Below are positions 14,146 through 14,333 of a stretch of 14,333 nucleotides of DNA, in pieces (the first letter of the stretch is position 1; the number at the start of each line of letters is the position of its first letter). The notes below the pieces were generated by a model, which saw nothing but the letters and a program-made list of their open reading frames with translations, searched no databases and was not told where the DNA came from. A program made the translations under genes and the position numbers. Location: assembly GCA_038229915.1 (NCBI GenBank), contig JBBRNY010000059.1, forward strand, positions 1 to 14,333, read 5' to 3'. This DNA comes from JAFDZW01 sp038229915 (lineage in GTDB: Bacteria > Bacteroidota > Ignavibacteria > Palsa-1295).

Positions 14146-14269
14146 GTCATTCTGAGGGAGCCAACGAATATTTCAAGTTGCGATGCCGTCTCAGCGACCG
14201 AAGAATCTTATGCCTCAGTCTTTTATACAACTTGAAAGTAAAGAACCTTCGCTCGTCGCGCAGGATGAC
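14146..14269 (-). repeat. Repeat C copy 6 (full length, inverted)
   Basis: A 124-bp copy starting 165 bp after copy 5. The 42-bp spacer carries an AAGCTTGAAGTTTTTTCGAC block that is also found after copy 6 and, in reverse complement and in part, before the left-side copies. Confidence 0.8.
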
Positions 14270-14311
14270 AAGCTTGAAGTTTTTTCGACTTCCATAAACA
14301 AACTAATGCCT

Positions 14312-14333
14312 GTCAGACTGAGGGAGCCACCGA
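14312..14333 (-). repeat. Repeat C copy 7, truncated by the window edge
   Basis: The first 22 bp of a further copy (GTCAGACTGAGGGAGCC, one change from the usual start), 166 bp after copy 6. The array therefore continues beyond the window. Confidence 0.65.

Noticed and set aside
1..14333. CRISPR array as an explanation for the repeats
   Set aside because: Repeats are ~124 bp with conserved spacers or hairpin pairs between them, not short identical repeats with unique ~30-40-bp spacers, and no cas gene is present.

Overview
The window reads as a chromosomal segment from a member of the Bacteroidota/Chlorobiota superphylum. A Kapabacteria- or Ignavibacteria-like lineage would fit, but that is an inference. 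Three lines of evidence support it. Three proteins end in type A (Por) sorting domains of the type IX secretion system (T9SS). One protein has a GWxTD-like domain. Clear Shine-Dalgarno sites are scarce, and two genes are preceded by TAnnTTTG, the Bacteroidota-type -7 promoter element. No tRNA, rRNA, CRISPR array, phage module or complete insertion sequence was seen.

Layout. 1-436: interspersed repeats. 437-1528 (+): exported protein with a degenerate GWxTD domain. 1529-1790: more repeats. 1791-2702 (+): atpG, apart from other ATP synthase genes, followed by an overlapping DUF4160/DUF2442 pair and a strong bidirectional terminator (3315-3346). 3379-4839 (-): exported metallo-beta-lactamase-fold protein with an altered metal motif. 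4960-5484 (-): inorganic pyrophosphatase with its own terminator. 5669-6517 (+): AT-rich T9SS cargo protein. 6537-7778 (-): YHYH-domain T9SS cargo protein. 7843-8004: small element bounded by 26-bp inverted repeats, MITE-like. 8073-9737 (+): AsmA-like membrane-anchored protein. 9810-11039 (+): M23 (LytM) peptidase with a T9SS tail. 11040-11466: repeats plus a terminator. 11467-13776 (-): large adhesin or fibre-like protein built from 106-residue and 15-residue repeats. 13777-14333: promoter element, then repeats to the window edge.

The genes do not form one pathway. Core energy functions (ATP synthase gamma, pyrophosphatase) are mixed with envelope and secreted proteins, mostly as single-gene units. 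The most distinctive content lies between the genes. A family of about 124-bp repeats (C) has eight whole or partial copies: three in one orientation at the left and five inverted at the right. It is interleaved with paired 20-nt hairpins (A and B). The B hairpin shows a compensatory base-pair change between left and right copies, so its structure appears to be maintained. No complete previously undescribed system can be claimed from sequence alone. The A-B/C repeat system and the 162-bp inverted-repeat element are the best candidates for follow-up.
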